Assembly (NCBI GenBank): GCA_014218235.1
Contig: CM024755.1
Span: forward strand, 161,441,941 to 161,505,940
Length of the DNA: 64,000 bases
Origin: Colocasia esculenta
Lineage: Eukaryota; Streptophyta; Magnoliopsida; Alismatales; Araceae
Reading direction: 5' to 3'
Shown here: one piece after another, positions 11,480 through 23,516 of the stretch
Position numbering within the stretch: position 1 is the first letter of the stretch
How the letters are laid out: each line of letters begins with the position of its first letter
The notes under the pieces: generated by a model
Databases searched by the model: none
What the model was told of the DNA's origin: nothing
Seen by the model: the letters and a program-made list of their open reading frames with translations, nothing else
Position numbers and translations under genes: made by a program

Positions 11480-11694
11480 AGTCAATCTTAAATTTCCGAC
11501 GAATATTTCTGTCGGAAATACCGACGGATTGCCGATTGATTTTTTTTTCTTCGATAATTTCTGACGTTTTTTTCCGACGGACTATTTCTGATGGTTGTTC
11601 GACGAAAAGTTTTCGGAAGGACTGTTTTCGGACGGACTTCTGATGGATTTCTGACGAATTGTTCTGTCAAAAAACCCACTTTTTTATTGTTGTG
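11480..11694 (-). mobile_element. CACTA-type subterminal repeats and degenerate terminus
   Basis: Many copies of CCGACGGA/TCCGACGAA and their inverse TCGGAAAT lie here, typical of dicot CACTA subterminal regions. On the minus strand the segment ends CACAACAATAAAAAAGTGGG, close to the usual CACTACAA-A-rich-GTGGG terminal inverted repeat but lacking the internal TA. The matching left end and a 3-bp TSD were not found. Linking it to the transposase gene at 6611-8550 is inference from position. Confidence 0.6.
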
Positions 11695-13282
11695 TCTCAG
11701 TCTCGCAGCCACGGACGAAAGGTCCAGCTGCCGCTCCACCTCAACATAGCCAACAAACTGTGGATAGCAACCAACACCTCACCTGCAGACCACATGGCTG
11801 CGGTCTTATGCCTGACACCTTTAAGGACTTCAACCTGAGCTCCCTAAAGTGAGGCACTGGAAAACAGGACAAGCTAGGGACCAGTACGTCTCCTAGTATC
11901 CGTCCCCCAACCACAAGTGTGCTACAAGCTACCGAACACAAACACAACACACGAGTCGCTGCCCCATTATCGTACTTCCCTCAGCCGAACGTACAACTCA
12001 AACAAAGGAGTGAGGTTGTCTAGAAAGATGACACAGACCTCGACAGTACACACTGTACCAGGACAAACTCCGAGCACTACGTTCCTAGCTCACAGAGAAC
12101 CTGGGGTACCTGACTCGAGAGGTAACCACAGAAGGCGTTGTACTACCCAACTTGCCATGTACGCACAAACCATGCAAACATGACTTTCTTTAATCTCAAC
12201 ACGTGCCAATGCACCGCTTACATACTTTAAATATGTAAAATAACAAAACAGGATATGCATATAACCAAGACTATGCTCATAGCCCTCGGGAGCCAAAATG
12301 CAACAGGGTCTACTATCAAGATCAGAACGTAACGCCTCGATACGACGCGTTTTGAACTTGAACGAGACGAGTCGGGCTATCGCATTTAGAACGCGACACC
12401 CAGAGCCATCTCCTTCACAGACAGAGTCCCAAAACGAGGAGTTCCACCTCCGAAAACCCCACCAAACACATAAAAACATCCATATAAAACACATATAACG
12501 AATCTAACAGCTATAATAATAAGCTATCTATCAACTAAGACCCATTCCATGAATCAAATGTGGCAAACACACCATTTACAATGAGAAATTGAGCAGAATC
12601 TCCCTACCTTCACGAAGAACGAGAAGAATAACCACGGATCGATGTTTCCCATGCTCTGAGCAACGTCCTCGCGTCGAGAGCACGACGAAAAATGTACCAA
12701 ACCTCCAAATCGCCCAAATTCCAGCAACAAAACCCTCTCTTGGCCGAACAGAGCTTCCTCTACTCTATTTGGCCGACTTAAGCATCTTAACTATTCACAG
12801 TTAAGAACGCAACGCATTTGGCTGTCGCGACAAGAACGCGATGGTACAGGTCGTCGCCCTCTCACTGCTGACGCCATCCGGCTACCCTACGCCCGCCACA
12901 TGTCGTACATGCAGCTAAACAACCCCGAATGGCAGTAACATGAATGCAACGCCCTAGTCTGTCGTGTTAAGAATGCGACATACAACCCCGTCGCATTCAT
13001 AGACAGAGAACCGAATGGTGATTTGGGCCTGGATTTTCCTACCCACTATACCCACACAACCTGCGAAAACATGAAACACCAGCCACTGACCACATTTGGC
13101 CACCAAACCCAATAAACCGCGATCTGAACGGTCACGACGTTACATTAATGTTACTATCACCTAAAAAGAAATTCCATCTTCGAAATTTAAGAAGAAATCT
13201 CAACACACCATTCACAACTAATTATGCATGGAACTATCACCGGTCCATATCGCCCATGCCTTCAAAAATATAAAATCTCCCA
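11695..13282 (-). other. Probable decayed gypsy-type LTR sequence (minus strand)
   Basis: There is no credible gene; short frames on both strands do not look like any family I know. On the minus strand the layout resembles a chromovirus LTR, with GCGAC/GTCGC-rich inverted motifs (about 12800-13000) followed by leader-like sequence. The target site of the gypsy solo LTR lies in it, and it continues at 39971. A minus-strand LTR start TGTAGCAACCCAG near 40846 may be its other end. Confidence 0.35.
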
Positions 13283-13287
13283 TCAGT

Positions 13288-14403
13288 TGTAAGGCCCTAA
13301 ATTTCTATGCATTTTGTGACTGTTGTTATGTTTTAATTTTATGTCTGAAATTCTTCTTAATGTCAACATCAATTGATGTTAAGGACTGGTCGACAAAAAG
13401 ATGTGTGTCGTTTATAGTGTGGCCAAAGGATCTAGACGTCAACATCGATTGACGTTAATTTCTTATTGACGGCAGCAAAGTGGCTGTTAACTTCTCCGGC
13501 TGCGTTTGGGATTCTGGATCTAAAACTGTCCCGATTTCTCTGGGAGATAGATAAGGAAACCCTACAACGGTCAAGACTCTTCCTTCCTAGGATTCCCACA
13601 ACCCCAATCGCCTATAAAATTAAGTCATATCTGCAAAGAGAGGACTTTGGCTCAGAAAGGGTTTTTAGGTTTCGAGAAGAGAAAAGAGAGAGTTTGAGAG
13701 GGTTGATCTAGCGATCCAGAGGTTGCACCGATGACTTACTGCAAAGGGGAGACACTTCTAAAGGTGGAGAAGCTCTCTTAACGTCGGGGGATCGTCTGCA
13801 AGAGCGTGGAGGTCGAATTGAAGCATGGAAGGTTACCTCTTTGGCTTGGCCGAGGAGGGTTTCATCACCAAATTCGATCTTCAGGGGTTTTCAGAGAGGC
13901 AAGTAACTTAGGGGTTTCATCCCTAGACCTATCACCTAGAGTTTTAGGATTTTTCTGGATTTTTATATCGTGTCTTAGACCCCCAAATTCTTTATTTTTC
14001 TGTGTTCGGTCTGCACTTTCTACAGATAGGAGGTTGATGGAAACATCCTTGCTGTCAAGTTCTTGAGTTGACGGTAGTCGATCATCTAGTTAACCCATCC
14101 TGACGGCAAGCCCCTTGCCGTCAAGTTCTTCTGATTTTCTAGAACAGTGTTTTCAACACATGTGATGTGATCTTTCAAGGATTTTTGAATGAATGCACAT
14201 GTTTATAAAATTTTATTTTCTTAGATATGTTTAGTAGATCAAACCATGAAATTTTGTTAAATTTTTTATCATATTTACAAATTATAGAATTTTTGTTATG
14301 AGTAATTATGTATGTTATGACAGATTTAAATTCATAGTAAATATGTATGATGTGTGTTATTGCCATAGAAATTTTCCATGAACTTAGGATTACTGTGTGT
14401 ATG
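13288..14403 (+). mobile_element. Gypsy A-family solo LTR, left part
   Basis: It starts TGTAAGGCCC, matches the gypsy A LTRs at 44419 and 63056, and continues after the SIRE insertion at 38441-39965, ending GGTCGTTACA. The joined length is 2641 bp, against 2637 bp for the gypsy A 5' LTR. It is flanked by TCAGT at 13283-13287 and 39966-39970, with no PBS or coding sequence, so it is a solo LTR. AACGTCAACATC/GATTGACGTT inverted motifs lie near its start. Confidence 0.9.
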
Positions 14404-16564
14404 TGTTGAGTAACTATTCCTATCTATTTTGCTAATATAATTGCTAAACATTTATCATGATATTTTTTGCCATCACAAAATCTTTTAATATCTTCGCCTT
14501 TACCATTTATGAAAGTCAATAAGTCAATAGGATCTTATTTAAATAAACATATTTTTGCCAAAGTTTATGCTTACACAGAACCTAAGTATCAACACAACGA
14601 AATTCTCTAAGTCCACAGCGTACACTGTATATTATACTAACTCCGATTTCTGACTCCGAATCATGAAAAGTCAAAGTAATGCTTCGATTGATGAACAACT
14701 GGTAGCACTCTGACTCCTAAAAAGTCAAAGTCGGACCTACTCCGACTTCTGATAAGTCGAATTCTTTGTACCGATTGGTTATCCATTGAGCCTTATTCCG
14801 ACTCCTGGAAAGTCGAAGTTGGACGTACTCCGATTTCATATAAGTAGATGTTTGCTATCTATTAGCTGGCACTCCGACTTCTTAGAAGTCGAATTTTGCT
14901 TGATCTTTACTTCGACTTCCCACAAAGTCAAAGTCAGTGTTTCCTTACTCCAACTTCAATAAAGTCGAAGTAGATGTATCCCTTCTAAAGTCGAAGTTCA
15001 TTATCTGCTATAATTGTATTGCTATTTCTTACTCCGACTTCTTGAAAGTCGAAGTTTCTCATATCAACTTCTGTATAACTATACTTAGATGATCTTTTAA
15101 GTCTGTATCAGTGAGTACAACTTAATGTACATCATTACATGAGTTTTACATTGAAATATCTGTTACATAAAGATAGTTTCCTTAAAATCATTTTCTTTCA
15201 GTTAATATAAAATTCAATTATCCTTTGGCGAGAAAAATATTTTATTCAATATTATTCATCTGTGAAATATCCCTTTTGGGATCTGTAATGGATGAGATAT
15301 ATTTGTTATCTCTTCCGCTGACAGAAAGATAAGTTGATCTCTTGTCGACAAATGGTCAAGAATTAAATGCTTGATAGGTATAAGCTGTATGGGCTATCTG
15401 TCAAAACCTACCTACCACTGTCAGAAATCCCATGACTTTCAGAAAGAAATCGTGTGTAACTATCTGTTCATTCTTAAATGTTCTGAACTTCTGTCTAAAC
15501 TTCATCATACTTTATATTCTTTTATCTCACCTACCTCCGAAAGTATGTATGGAGACATATGCTTTCATCTTGTCCTTTCAGGTTTGCAGAACATTTAATG
15601 AAGCATGCCTAGCCTTCAGCCTTGAGCATGGAACTTACAGAACAATCATGAAGTTGTCTCTCAAGCATTAAGCTACAAAATATAGCCTAAAGACGTTGGG
15701 ACTCATGGAGCTAAATATTTAATGGACAAACCTAAGAAGATTAAAGTCTCCTCTCAACGGACATCCTTCAATGACTAGCTTCCAACGACCAAAAATCAAA
15801 CGGGCAAATTTGAATCTCATATATATGAAGCCGAAGCTTGAAGTCTCAACAAGAGATAGAGAAAAGACATAGATATACACATACATAGAAGACACAGAAG
15901 CTCACAATTCACTCCCATATGAAAGCTAGAAGAGCCACTCAAAGAGAAAGAGAGCCACTCCTCAGTCTTAGACTTCATGCTCTCCATTGGCGATTAGAAG
16001 TCTTCTTCGCTTGGTGGATTACTACATTTCAGATTCTCTTCGGTCCACCTCTTTGTTTTAGAAAGAGCTTGAGCTCCACTTTCATTTGTTTCTCTTTCTA
16101 AATATCTGTGTTTACTCATTGTTGCAGACACACAAGTTTTCATACTTCTGTGTAAGGTAACCCGCAGGAGGTTTGTATCGTACAGTGCCCCTCTTGTGAA
16201 GGGAAGATCTACAAGTGTAGATAGTCTTTGTACCCCTTGGTTAAGGGAAGACTTGCTTGGGAGCAAGTGGGTTTATAATACCTTTCAGGTTTGAGAGAAG
16301 GCCAAGCATTCTTGACAGTTAGTGAAATCCCAAGTGGTTTCTTGGGGACTGGATGTAGGACTTCCATGTGGGAAGGGCCGAACTAGGATAAAATCTTTGT
16401 GCATTTTGTGTGATTGAATCCACTAAGTTTTTCACTTGCTTCACACACACCACACTAAGTACTAACAACTCTATTTAGTGTTATCTAGTTTTCAGATATT
16501 TTTAAAGCACAAAAGTCCTATTCACCCCCCTCTAGGACAACAATTGTGCCATCTCGATCCAACA
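14404..16564 (+). mobile_element. Composite SIRE element, 5' LTR (LTR1)
   Basis: It runs 2161 bp from TGTTGAGTAAC to TCGATCCAACA, with the PBS two bases on. The U3 holds a CTCCGACTTC/GAAGTCGAAG motif array (about 14640-15060), a TATA-like CATATATATGAAG at about 15819, and the conserved GGGACTGGATGTAGGACT block near 16348. It is visibly diverged from LTR2 at 35344-37491. Confidence 0.92.
14640..15060 (+). repeat. CCGACTTC / GAAGTCGA motif array in LTR1
   Basis: Around ten hairpin-like pairs of CTCCGACTTC followed 5-15 bp later by AAGTCGAAGT lie in the U3 region. The equivalent array in LTR2 is at about 35575-35990. A smaller copy lies inside the element at 31570-31680. Confidence 0.85.
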
Positions 16565-16566
16565 AG

Positions 16567-16578
16567 TGGTATCAGAGC
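16567..16578 (+). promoter_or_regulatory. Primer binding site (tRNA-iMet)
   Basis: TGGTATCAGAGC lies two bases after LTR1. It is the standard initiator-methionine tRNA primer site of plant copia and gypsy elements. Confidence 0.93.
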
Positions 16579-16615
16579 AAGGTCTTCTCAGAAGAATCGA
16601 AAGATTTGAGAAGAG

Positions 16616-16950
16616 ATGGCAGTTGAAGCTCACAACTATGAAGATCAGTCAGTTACCAGACCACTACTCTTCGATGGTGAGGATTACCAATACTGGAAGA
16701 TACGAATGAAATGCTTCATCAGAGGCACAGACTTTGATCTGTGGCAGGTAATAGAAAAAGGTGATTTCATTATTGTTCCTACTGAAGGCACTACTGCAAT
16801 TACAGCAGCTGATAAAGTTAAACTGTCTCTAAATTATTAAGCAAAAATTATCTACGTTGTGCTTTATCATAAAGAGAATTTAATAGATTATCAGCATGTA
16901 AATCTGCAAAAGAAATGTGGGATAAATTGCAGGTAATATATGAGGGAACT
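16616..16950 (+). pseudogene. SIRE gag, N-terminal part (interrupted by nested element)
   Basis: Gag begins with MAVEAHNYEDQS and the aromatic-rich block DGEDYQYWKIRMKCFIRGTD typical of SIRE gag polypeptides. A stop at 16838-16840 and a frameshift follow. The coding sequence is cut at 16950 by the minus-strand copia element and resumes at 27024-27029. The third gag copy at 37543 shows the uninterrupted target site (GAGGGAATTGACAAAG). Confidence 0.88.
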
Positions 16951-18473
16951 TGTAGGATCGAATATGAGGATGGATCAGATCTAGAAGGGGGGTTGAATAG
17001 ATCTGATACCAATTAATGCGGAAGCTAAGGCAATTTGAAATTTATGTTGAATCAGAGATTAATTCAGACAGACAGTTCACTGATCTGAAGTATGGATGTG
17101 AAAATTAAGTGAATAGGGTGTGTGAGTAAGTCAATTAGTAGTTTGAGCAAGATTCCTATGCATTTAACTTGCGCAAAACAAAGTCAAACCACAATTCAAA
17201 CCACTGCACAAAGAATTTTTAGGTGGTTCGAAAATCATACTAGTGATTCCTACATCCACCCCTCACACAGTGAGGCTCCACTACTCAAAAGAGAACAACA
17301 CACACTGGAGCTTGACAACTCCAACACACCTGAGTTAGACAACTCACACCCTAACTCTAGAGCACAACCACTCTAGAACCTGAACACACTTTCTCAAACA
17401 CAAGAGTATTCAACTCAACACAACCGAGCACATCAGCTCACAAAAACACATGCTAGATCAAGAACAACATAAATCAGATCCTCTAGCAATGATCTGATTC
17501 AGAATGGATTCATTCACAGAGACTTGTGCAACACTTTATGCACAATTCCCATGGATGAATCAGAAGAACACTTAAAGAGTTAAGAGAATTAGGTGCAGAG
17601 ATTGTTCTTCAATAGAAATTCCTTGCAGAAGGTTGAATTTAGGAGATCCTTGATGCTTTGAAACCCTGAGCGATGCTTTTCTATATTTGCTTCTAAGTCA
17701 CCCTCGAATTCTCCTCAATTTCCTGCTTCTACTCGATCTGCTCCCTTGAGAGGTGTATCAACTCCTTTTTGCATAGATCTTGTTCACCTCCTCATGCTTT
17801 CCAAGGTTGTAGTCGAACCACAGCACCAAGAAGAGCAGGAGCGGGAGAATCCTCCTTCTTGCTGCCAAAAACACTTTACAATATGGCCAAAGGTACCCTT
17901 GGGGTGCGTGGGCACATGATGCAAGACCAATCTCAATGATCCCTAGGCAGCCACGTGTCCAGATAAATCTTAAGTTGAGATTTCAGCTGGAGTGTGTCGA
18001 CACTACCACTGAGTGTGTCGACACACTGTCCCAATTGCACAAAATAGATCTTCTAGGAGATGGGTCTAGTGTCGACACAACAACTGGCTATGTCGACACA
18101 CTGTCGCAACCAGGCCACTGGGGCTCTTGGAACCTGGGTCTAGTGTCGACACTACCAAGGACTGTGTCGACACACTGAACCATGTCTTCATGAAATTGCT
18201 TTAGGGAGTGTTACCCAGTGTCGACACCATCAATTGGTGTGTCGACACTATCATGATAGAAACTATATGCCCCTGAGAAATCAACACTTAAAACATTAGT
18301 ACAAGATATTATCATCAAGGTATGAGATGTAAGGTATTTGAAACATGTTTTTTGAGCATTGTTATTACATAAGTGATGTATGTAACATATTCCACCCATT
18401 AAACATTAAAATCACAAAATGTCATCATCAAAACTATGATGAGAAATACATTAAAACCACACTCAACCCAACA
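16951..18473 (-). mobile_element. Nested copia element, 3' LTR
   Basis: This 1523-bp LTR carries GTGTCGACAC motifs (about 17990-18250). Against the other LTR it lacks a ~62-bp block that contains the TATA box (26393-26455 there; the gap falls at about 17880 here) and has an extra GTGTCGACAC-containing segment near 18070-18110. Confidence 0.93.
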
Positions 18474-18790
18474 TTCTCCCCCTTTTTGATTATGGCAACA
18501 TTAAGTCAACATGAAATTTTGATTTTTTTAAAGATGTGTTTTAAGTCATTCTTTCACATAATCCAAGCACATAGACTGAATGACAATGAACAATGAATTT
18601 CAACAACTTCATTAACTTCATCAAATCCCATTGAAAAGGATTTAACAACATATGAGAAATGTCACAACCAGAATTGTTACTAAAACATGTCTTTCCAAAA
18701 TGAACTATACAAGATATGACATTTACATCCAAAAAGTATTTGTAGACAAACTTCCTTTCACAAAATGAACAAACCCTTCTCCCCTTTTGA
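18474..18790 (-). promoter_or_regulatory. Polypurine tract and upstream PPT-like copy
   Basis: On the minus strand CAAAAAGGGGGAGAA (18474-18488) abuts the 3' LTR and is the plus-strand primer. A second tract, CAAAAGGGGAGAA, lies at about 18777-18790. Duplicated PPTs also occur in the two other SIRE elements here. Confidence 0.75.
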
Positions 18791-18813
18791 CATTATCAAA
18801 ACAGGACTTCCAT

Positions 18814-19735
18814 CAAGAAGATGGAGGTGGAGGAGGGATAGGAAGCAAAACAGACTCTATAAACTTCATCCTGGTCTCCATAGCTGTTAAGTTTGACCGC
18901 AGCTGACTTTACATTATAGCCAAGCGAGTATGCAGAAGTTCTTCCATTCGTTGAGAGTTGTCATACATGTTGGCTTCAAAGGAACTGAAAGCAGCTGACA
19001 TAGGTTGGGAGGCCGAAGAAGAACTTGCAACAGAGCCAAATCTATTAAAATTGGGAAGCTCACTTTTGAGAGTGGTGATTTCTTGATCAATATGGGCCAA
19101 TAGGTTCTTCATACCTTCCATATCATCAACCATGTCAGCAAAAGAAAGTCTGGTCTTTGAGATTTAAGTAACAGCTTCCTGACTGTTGAAGAGATTTTTC
19201 TGAGTGTTAGCTAAAATCTCTTGAAGAACTTTTTCAAGCTGGTCTTGATGCTCTTTCAATTGAACAGAAGCATCACCTAAAGTGCCAATGAGCTTGTTGA
19301 ATCTATGGGTTGCATGTTCAGCTACCTCCTTTTGCTTGATGAACTGACCATTCACTGAGTTTTCCAACCTCTGAATGCGAAGTTCAAAATTTTCTGACAT
19401 TTGTTGTAGAGAAGAAGTGATAGTGCCAAACTTGTCTTCAATAAAAGTGTATAATTCTGGTGGAATAGAATGTCCACCAGTTGAGGTAGAGGCTGAACTA
19501 GGGAATTGGGGAAAGAATGATGGAGGACCCACATCAGGAAGTATTGGTGAAGAGGCATGCATTGTGGGTGAGTGAGGTATATCCTGAGGAATTGGGACTT
19601 CACACTCTGATGGGGGCTGATCCCCTTGAGCAGGTTGTGGAGACTGAGTAGCAGGAGGAGGATCCTCTCCTTCAAGAGGTATAACATGTGCCTCAATAAC
19701 TGGACCTCTGCTAACTTGATCACCTCAATCTGAAA
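18814..19735 (-). pseudogene. Coiled-coil ORF3 of the nested copia element
   Basis: This is the accessory ORF downstream of RNase H. On the minus strand one frame gives a Pro/Ser/Glu-rich N-terminal part (about 19735-19500), then a long heptad-like Leu/Ile helix (about 19480-18900: IEDKFGTITSSLQQMSENFE and on through RIQRLENS, QDQLEKVLQEIL, MKNLLAHIDQEITTLKSEL), then a Pro-rich end PIPPPPPSS before TGA at about 18814. Stops after QEAVT (about 19164) and after RLAIM (about 18909) break it, as does one at about 19722. The coiled coil recalls the env-like ORF of soybean SIRE1, but I see no membrane segment. Role unknown. Confidence 0.65.
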
Positions 19736-19954
19736 ACCCATAAATTTTTGCAAGTGTTTCAGACAGTAAATGTTGGATTTTGGAATTGACTGAACTTTCT
19801 CATTTGCCAAGGAAATGGAAAGAGGTTTATCTGAAATAAGGTCAGACATAAGAATGTAAGAAGAAAAGAATATGTACAGCAAGAAGCAATGACTCCCCCT
19901 CAGAATGTGCCTACACAAAGATACATACACACTCAACCCAAAGAGAGAAGGAGG

Positions 19955-21486
19955 TCAAGAGGAATGTGGACATTTACATAACCCAAGCTCTCTCCTTAAG
20001 GATGAAAATCTGCTGTTAGGAAGAGGTTTTGTGAAGATGTCAGCAATTTGTTTTTCAGTTTCAATGAAAAGAAGTTCAGAGGATCTCTTAGCCACCTCAT
20101 CCCTTAAAAAATGGTGTCTTATTTCAATGTGTTTTGTGCGGGAATGCTGAATTGGATTTTTAGACAAGTTGATAGCACTAGTGTTATCACAAAGAATGGG
20201 AATGCAACCTAACTCATGATTATAATCTAGGAGCTGGTGTTTCACCCAAAGGATTTGAGTGCCACAACAACCAACTGCAACATACTCAGCCTCTGCAGTG
20301 GATAGAGCCACTGAGTGTTGCTTTTTGGAGGCCCAAGAGATCAGGCATCCACCTAGATATAAGCATAAGCCACTAGTACTTTTTCTATCAAGTTTACACC
20401 CTGCATAATCAGCATCACAATAAGCAATCAAATCTAATTTACAACCAGTAGGATACCAAATGCCAAGATCACATGTTCCAACAAGATATTTGAAGATTCT
20501 TTTAACAGCAAGAATGTGACTTTCTTTAGGATTAACTTGAAATCTTGCACACAAGCATACACTGAATTGAATATCAGGTCTAGAACTAGTGAGATAGAGT
20601 AGAGATCCAATCATACCTCTGTATGTCTTTGGGTCTACTGACTTACCAAGTGAGTCTTCTTCTAGTTTTACATTTACTGCAATTGGTGTGCTTGAGTGCT
20701 TGAGGTTCTGGAAGTCAAACCTTTTCAGGAGTTCTTTGACATACTTTGTTTGACTTATGCAAATTCCTTCTCTGGTTTGGTTAACCTGCAATCCCAAAAA
20801 TAATTGTAAGTCACCCATTAAGCTCATTTCAAATTCTGTTTTCATTTGATCAGCAAATTCTGTGCACAAGCCTTTATTTGTGGATCCAAAAATTATGTCA
20901 TCGACATAAATTTAGATAGCAATAATTTGTCCCTTTACTATTTTTGTGAACAAAGTTTGATCAACATTACCTCGAGTGTATCCTTTCTCCAACAAGAATG
21001 AACTCAAACGGTCATACCAAGCTCTTGGAGCTTGCTTAAGACCATAAAGAACCTTATGAAGTTTGAAAACATGATCATGAAATTTTTCATTTTCAAAGCC
21101 TGGAGGTTGTTCTACAAAAATATTTTTTTTGATGTATCCATTTAAAAAGGCACTTTTGACATCCATTTGGTAAACTTTGAATCTTAGAGATGATGCAAAG
21201 GCAAGAAATATTCTTACAGCTTCTAGCCTAGCTACAGGGGCATATGACTCTTCAAAATCAATACCAAACTCTTGATTATACCCCTTGGCAACTAGTATAG
21301 CTTTATTCCTTACAACCTGTCCATTTTCATTCAGTTTATTTCGGAATACCCATCTAGTGCCAATGACAGATTGGTCAGTAGGTCTAGGTACTAACTCTCA
21401 TACTTGATTTCTGTCGAATTGATGAAGTTCATCATGCATTGCATTGATCCAATCTTCACTCATTAGAGCTTCATCAATTGACTTGG
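19955..21486 (-). pseudogene. Copia reverse transcriptase-RNase H (nested element)
   Basis: RT copies element RNA into DNA and RNase H removes the RNA strand. On the minus strand the landmarks are VIGTRWVF, MDVKSAFLNGYI (about 21166), LYGLKQAPRAWY, and the catalytic YVDDIIFGS just after a stop at about 20912. RNase H follows, with YCDADYAGCKLDRKSTSG, SKKQHSVALSTAEAEYVA and the end IADIFTKPLPNSRF (about 19990). The last 304 codons (20869-19955) are open. The stops just before YVDD and in the N-terminal RT (a TGA at about 21399) would prevent a full polyprotein. Confidence 0.9.
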
Positions 21487-21488
21487 GT

Positions 21489-23105
21489 TCAATTTGGGAA
21501 ATTAGTGCTAGAGGGTCTTGATTTATTGCATTCAAAAAATGATGATCTAGTTCTAACTCTATCATGCACATTACCAACTACATTCTCAATTGGATGATCT
21601 CTCAAGAATCTATTTTCAGGAATTACCTCTTGAGGTGCAGTCAAGTCTAGAACAATATTACCTGATCCACTTATGGTAGGTGACTGGTTGTCTAGAGTTT
21701 CAAGAAGGTCTTTGTTCTCCTCAACAGTTGGAGAAGGGTTGACAATAAAGTCTTCTTCTTCTTTGTGTTGAAGAACCCTGCAAGGTGTAGAATCGTCAGT
21801 GGAGAATGAATTTTCATCAAAAACTACATGTGGAGATTCTTCCACAGTTTTATTTTTGAGAATGTATACTCTAAAAGCTCTAGAAATTTCTGAATATCCA
21901 AGAAAAATGGCTTCAAGGCTTTTGGCATCAAATTTATCAAGAGTTTCTTTATTGTTGTTATATACAAAATATTTGCAACTAAAGACTTTAAAATAAGAGA
22001 GAGTTGGTTTTTTGTTTTTCAACAGTTCATAGGGGGTTTTTCTGATTTTTGGTCTGACCAGTGCTCTATTTAGAATGTGATTTGATATGTTTACAGCTTC
22101 AGCCCAGAAGGATTTGGGCAGTTTACTTTCCAAGAGCATAGATCTAGCCATTTCCACAAGTGTTCTATTTTTCCTTTTCACAACTCCATTTTGTTCTGGA
22201 GTTCTTGGAGAAGAGAATCTGTGGAGAATGTTTAGTTTAGCACGCAAATCAGAAAAAGTTTTGTTTTCAAATTCACCCCCATGATCAGTCAAAATGGATT
22301 TTATTTTATGTGAGAAACATGTTAAGGCAGTGGTGCAGAAATTCCTGAATTCTAGGGGAGCATCACTCTTGTGGGATAAGAAAATGACCCATGTAAATCT
22401 CGTAAAATCATCAATGATGACAAACCCATATCTTTTGCCACTAAGACTGAGAATTCTTGTTGGCCAAAAAGGGTCCATATGAAGTAACTCTAGTGGCTTA
22501 GATGTGAGTACATCATTGAAGGTTTTAAAAGATTTTCGGGTTTGTTTTCATTGAGCACATATCCCACAAAGTTGATTCTCTTTATTTGGAAAAGATTCAG
22601 GAAGTCCTTTTACTAGATTTAGCCTTAAGAGATTGTTTATTGTGTTGAAACTTGCATGACCAAGTCTTTTGTGCCATGTCCATGTAATTTCATCTTTATT
22701 TGCAACTAAACAAATATTTTCAGCAAAATTTTTATCAAGATTGATCATGTAGACATTATTTTCTCTCTTCCAAAAAAAAATTATTTTTTCAGTTGAGGAG
22801 TCAATTATTTTGCACAAATTTGATTCAAACACCACCTTGTGACCTTTGTCACACAATTGACTAATGCTCAACAGATTGTAGTTCAAACCATCAACCAACA
22901 ATACATTTTCAATTGAGTTTGAGGAGGATTTACCAACCTTTCCAGATCCAATAATTTTTCCTTTATTTTTACCTCCAAAAGTAACAGATCCTCCCTCCTT
23001 TTCAATCAGAAATGAGAACTTGGATTTGTCTCCTGTCATGTGTCGTGAACACCCACTGTCAAGAAACCAAACATTGGAGTTGGGTGCACGACCTTCCTGC
23101 AAAAT
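21489..23105 (-). pseudogene. Copia protease and integrase (nested element)
   Basis: The protease has WFLDSGCSRHMTGDKSKF (about 23075), with the copia DSG active site intact. The GAG-pre-integrase zinc region WHKRLGHAS...CGIC follows to 22548, where a TGA interrupts, then the integrase core from about 22545 to 21489. The core has GFVIIDDFTRFTW (first Asp) and ILTDHGGEF (second Asp). The third catalytic position, usually Glu in VVERKNR, reads VVKRKNR (codon at 22176-22178), so the DDE triad is broken. The C-terminal part has FLGYSE and RVYILKNKTVEESPHVVF, as expected. Upstream, 23059-23334 encodes the end of Gag and the linker (IWVPKSF type) in another frame. Confidence 0.88.
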
Positions 23106-23516
23106 TCAAATCAGAGAAGAAAGATTTTGGTACCCAAACAATGTTGGGACCATCAGTTTGTTTGAACAAAGACAATAGATCTTTTCTAATCCATATTTGA
23201 GTTGTTTTTGGCATTTGTTTTGTTTCAGAAATAATTCTTCTTTTTGTTAACATGGCCTTTTTCTTTGGAATGAAAACACCAATGTTCTTTCTTTCATGTG
23301 CATGGAGGTTATGCATTTGGGCATTACCATTCATGTATGGAGATTTAACCCAAGGGTTGTATTGGTATCTTGGAAATTTTGGATAGAAAAATTGTGGATG
23401 GTACCAATAAGGATTATGATACCATTGGTTCCAAGAATTGATCCAATCAGCTTGATGTGTTGCCTTGGATGTCCAAGAATTATCACGAGAATTCCCTTTT
23501 GTGTTTTTGTTATTTT

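Noticed and set aside
11488..11739. Arg/Lys-rich minus-strand frame at the CACTA-type end
   Set aside because: Its Arg/Lys runs come from the CGACGG/TCGGAAAT subterminal repeats.
12090..12498. Overlapping open frames on both strands in GC-richer DNA, considered as a host gene
   Set aside because: No domain, no splice pattern and no similarity; the surroundings read as minus-strand LTR sequence.
15371..15671. Short plus-strand frames in LTR1, also present at 36308-36659
   Set aside because: Repeated only because LTR1 and LTR2 are copies. They lie upstream of the LTR TATA-like box and match nothing known.
19352..19936. 194-codon minus-strand frame overlapping ORF3 of the nested copia element
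   Set aside because: It is another frame over the Pro-rich and coiled-coil coding stretch. The overlapped frame shows the heptad pattern and Pro-rich end, so this one is a shadow.
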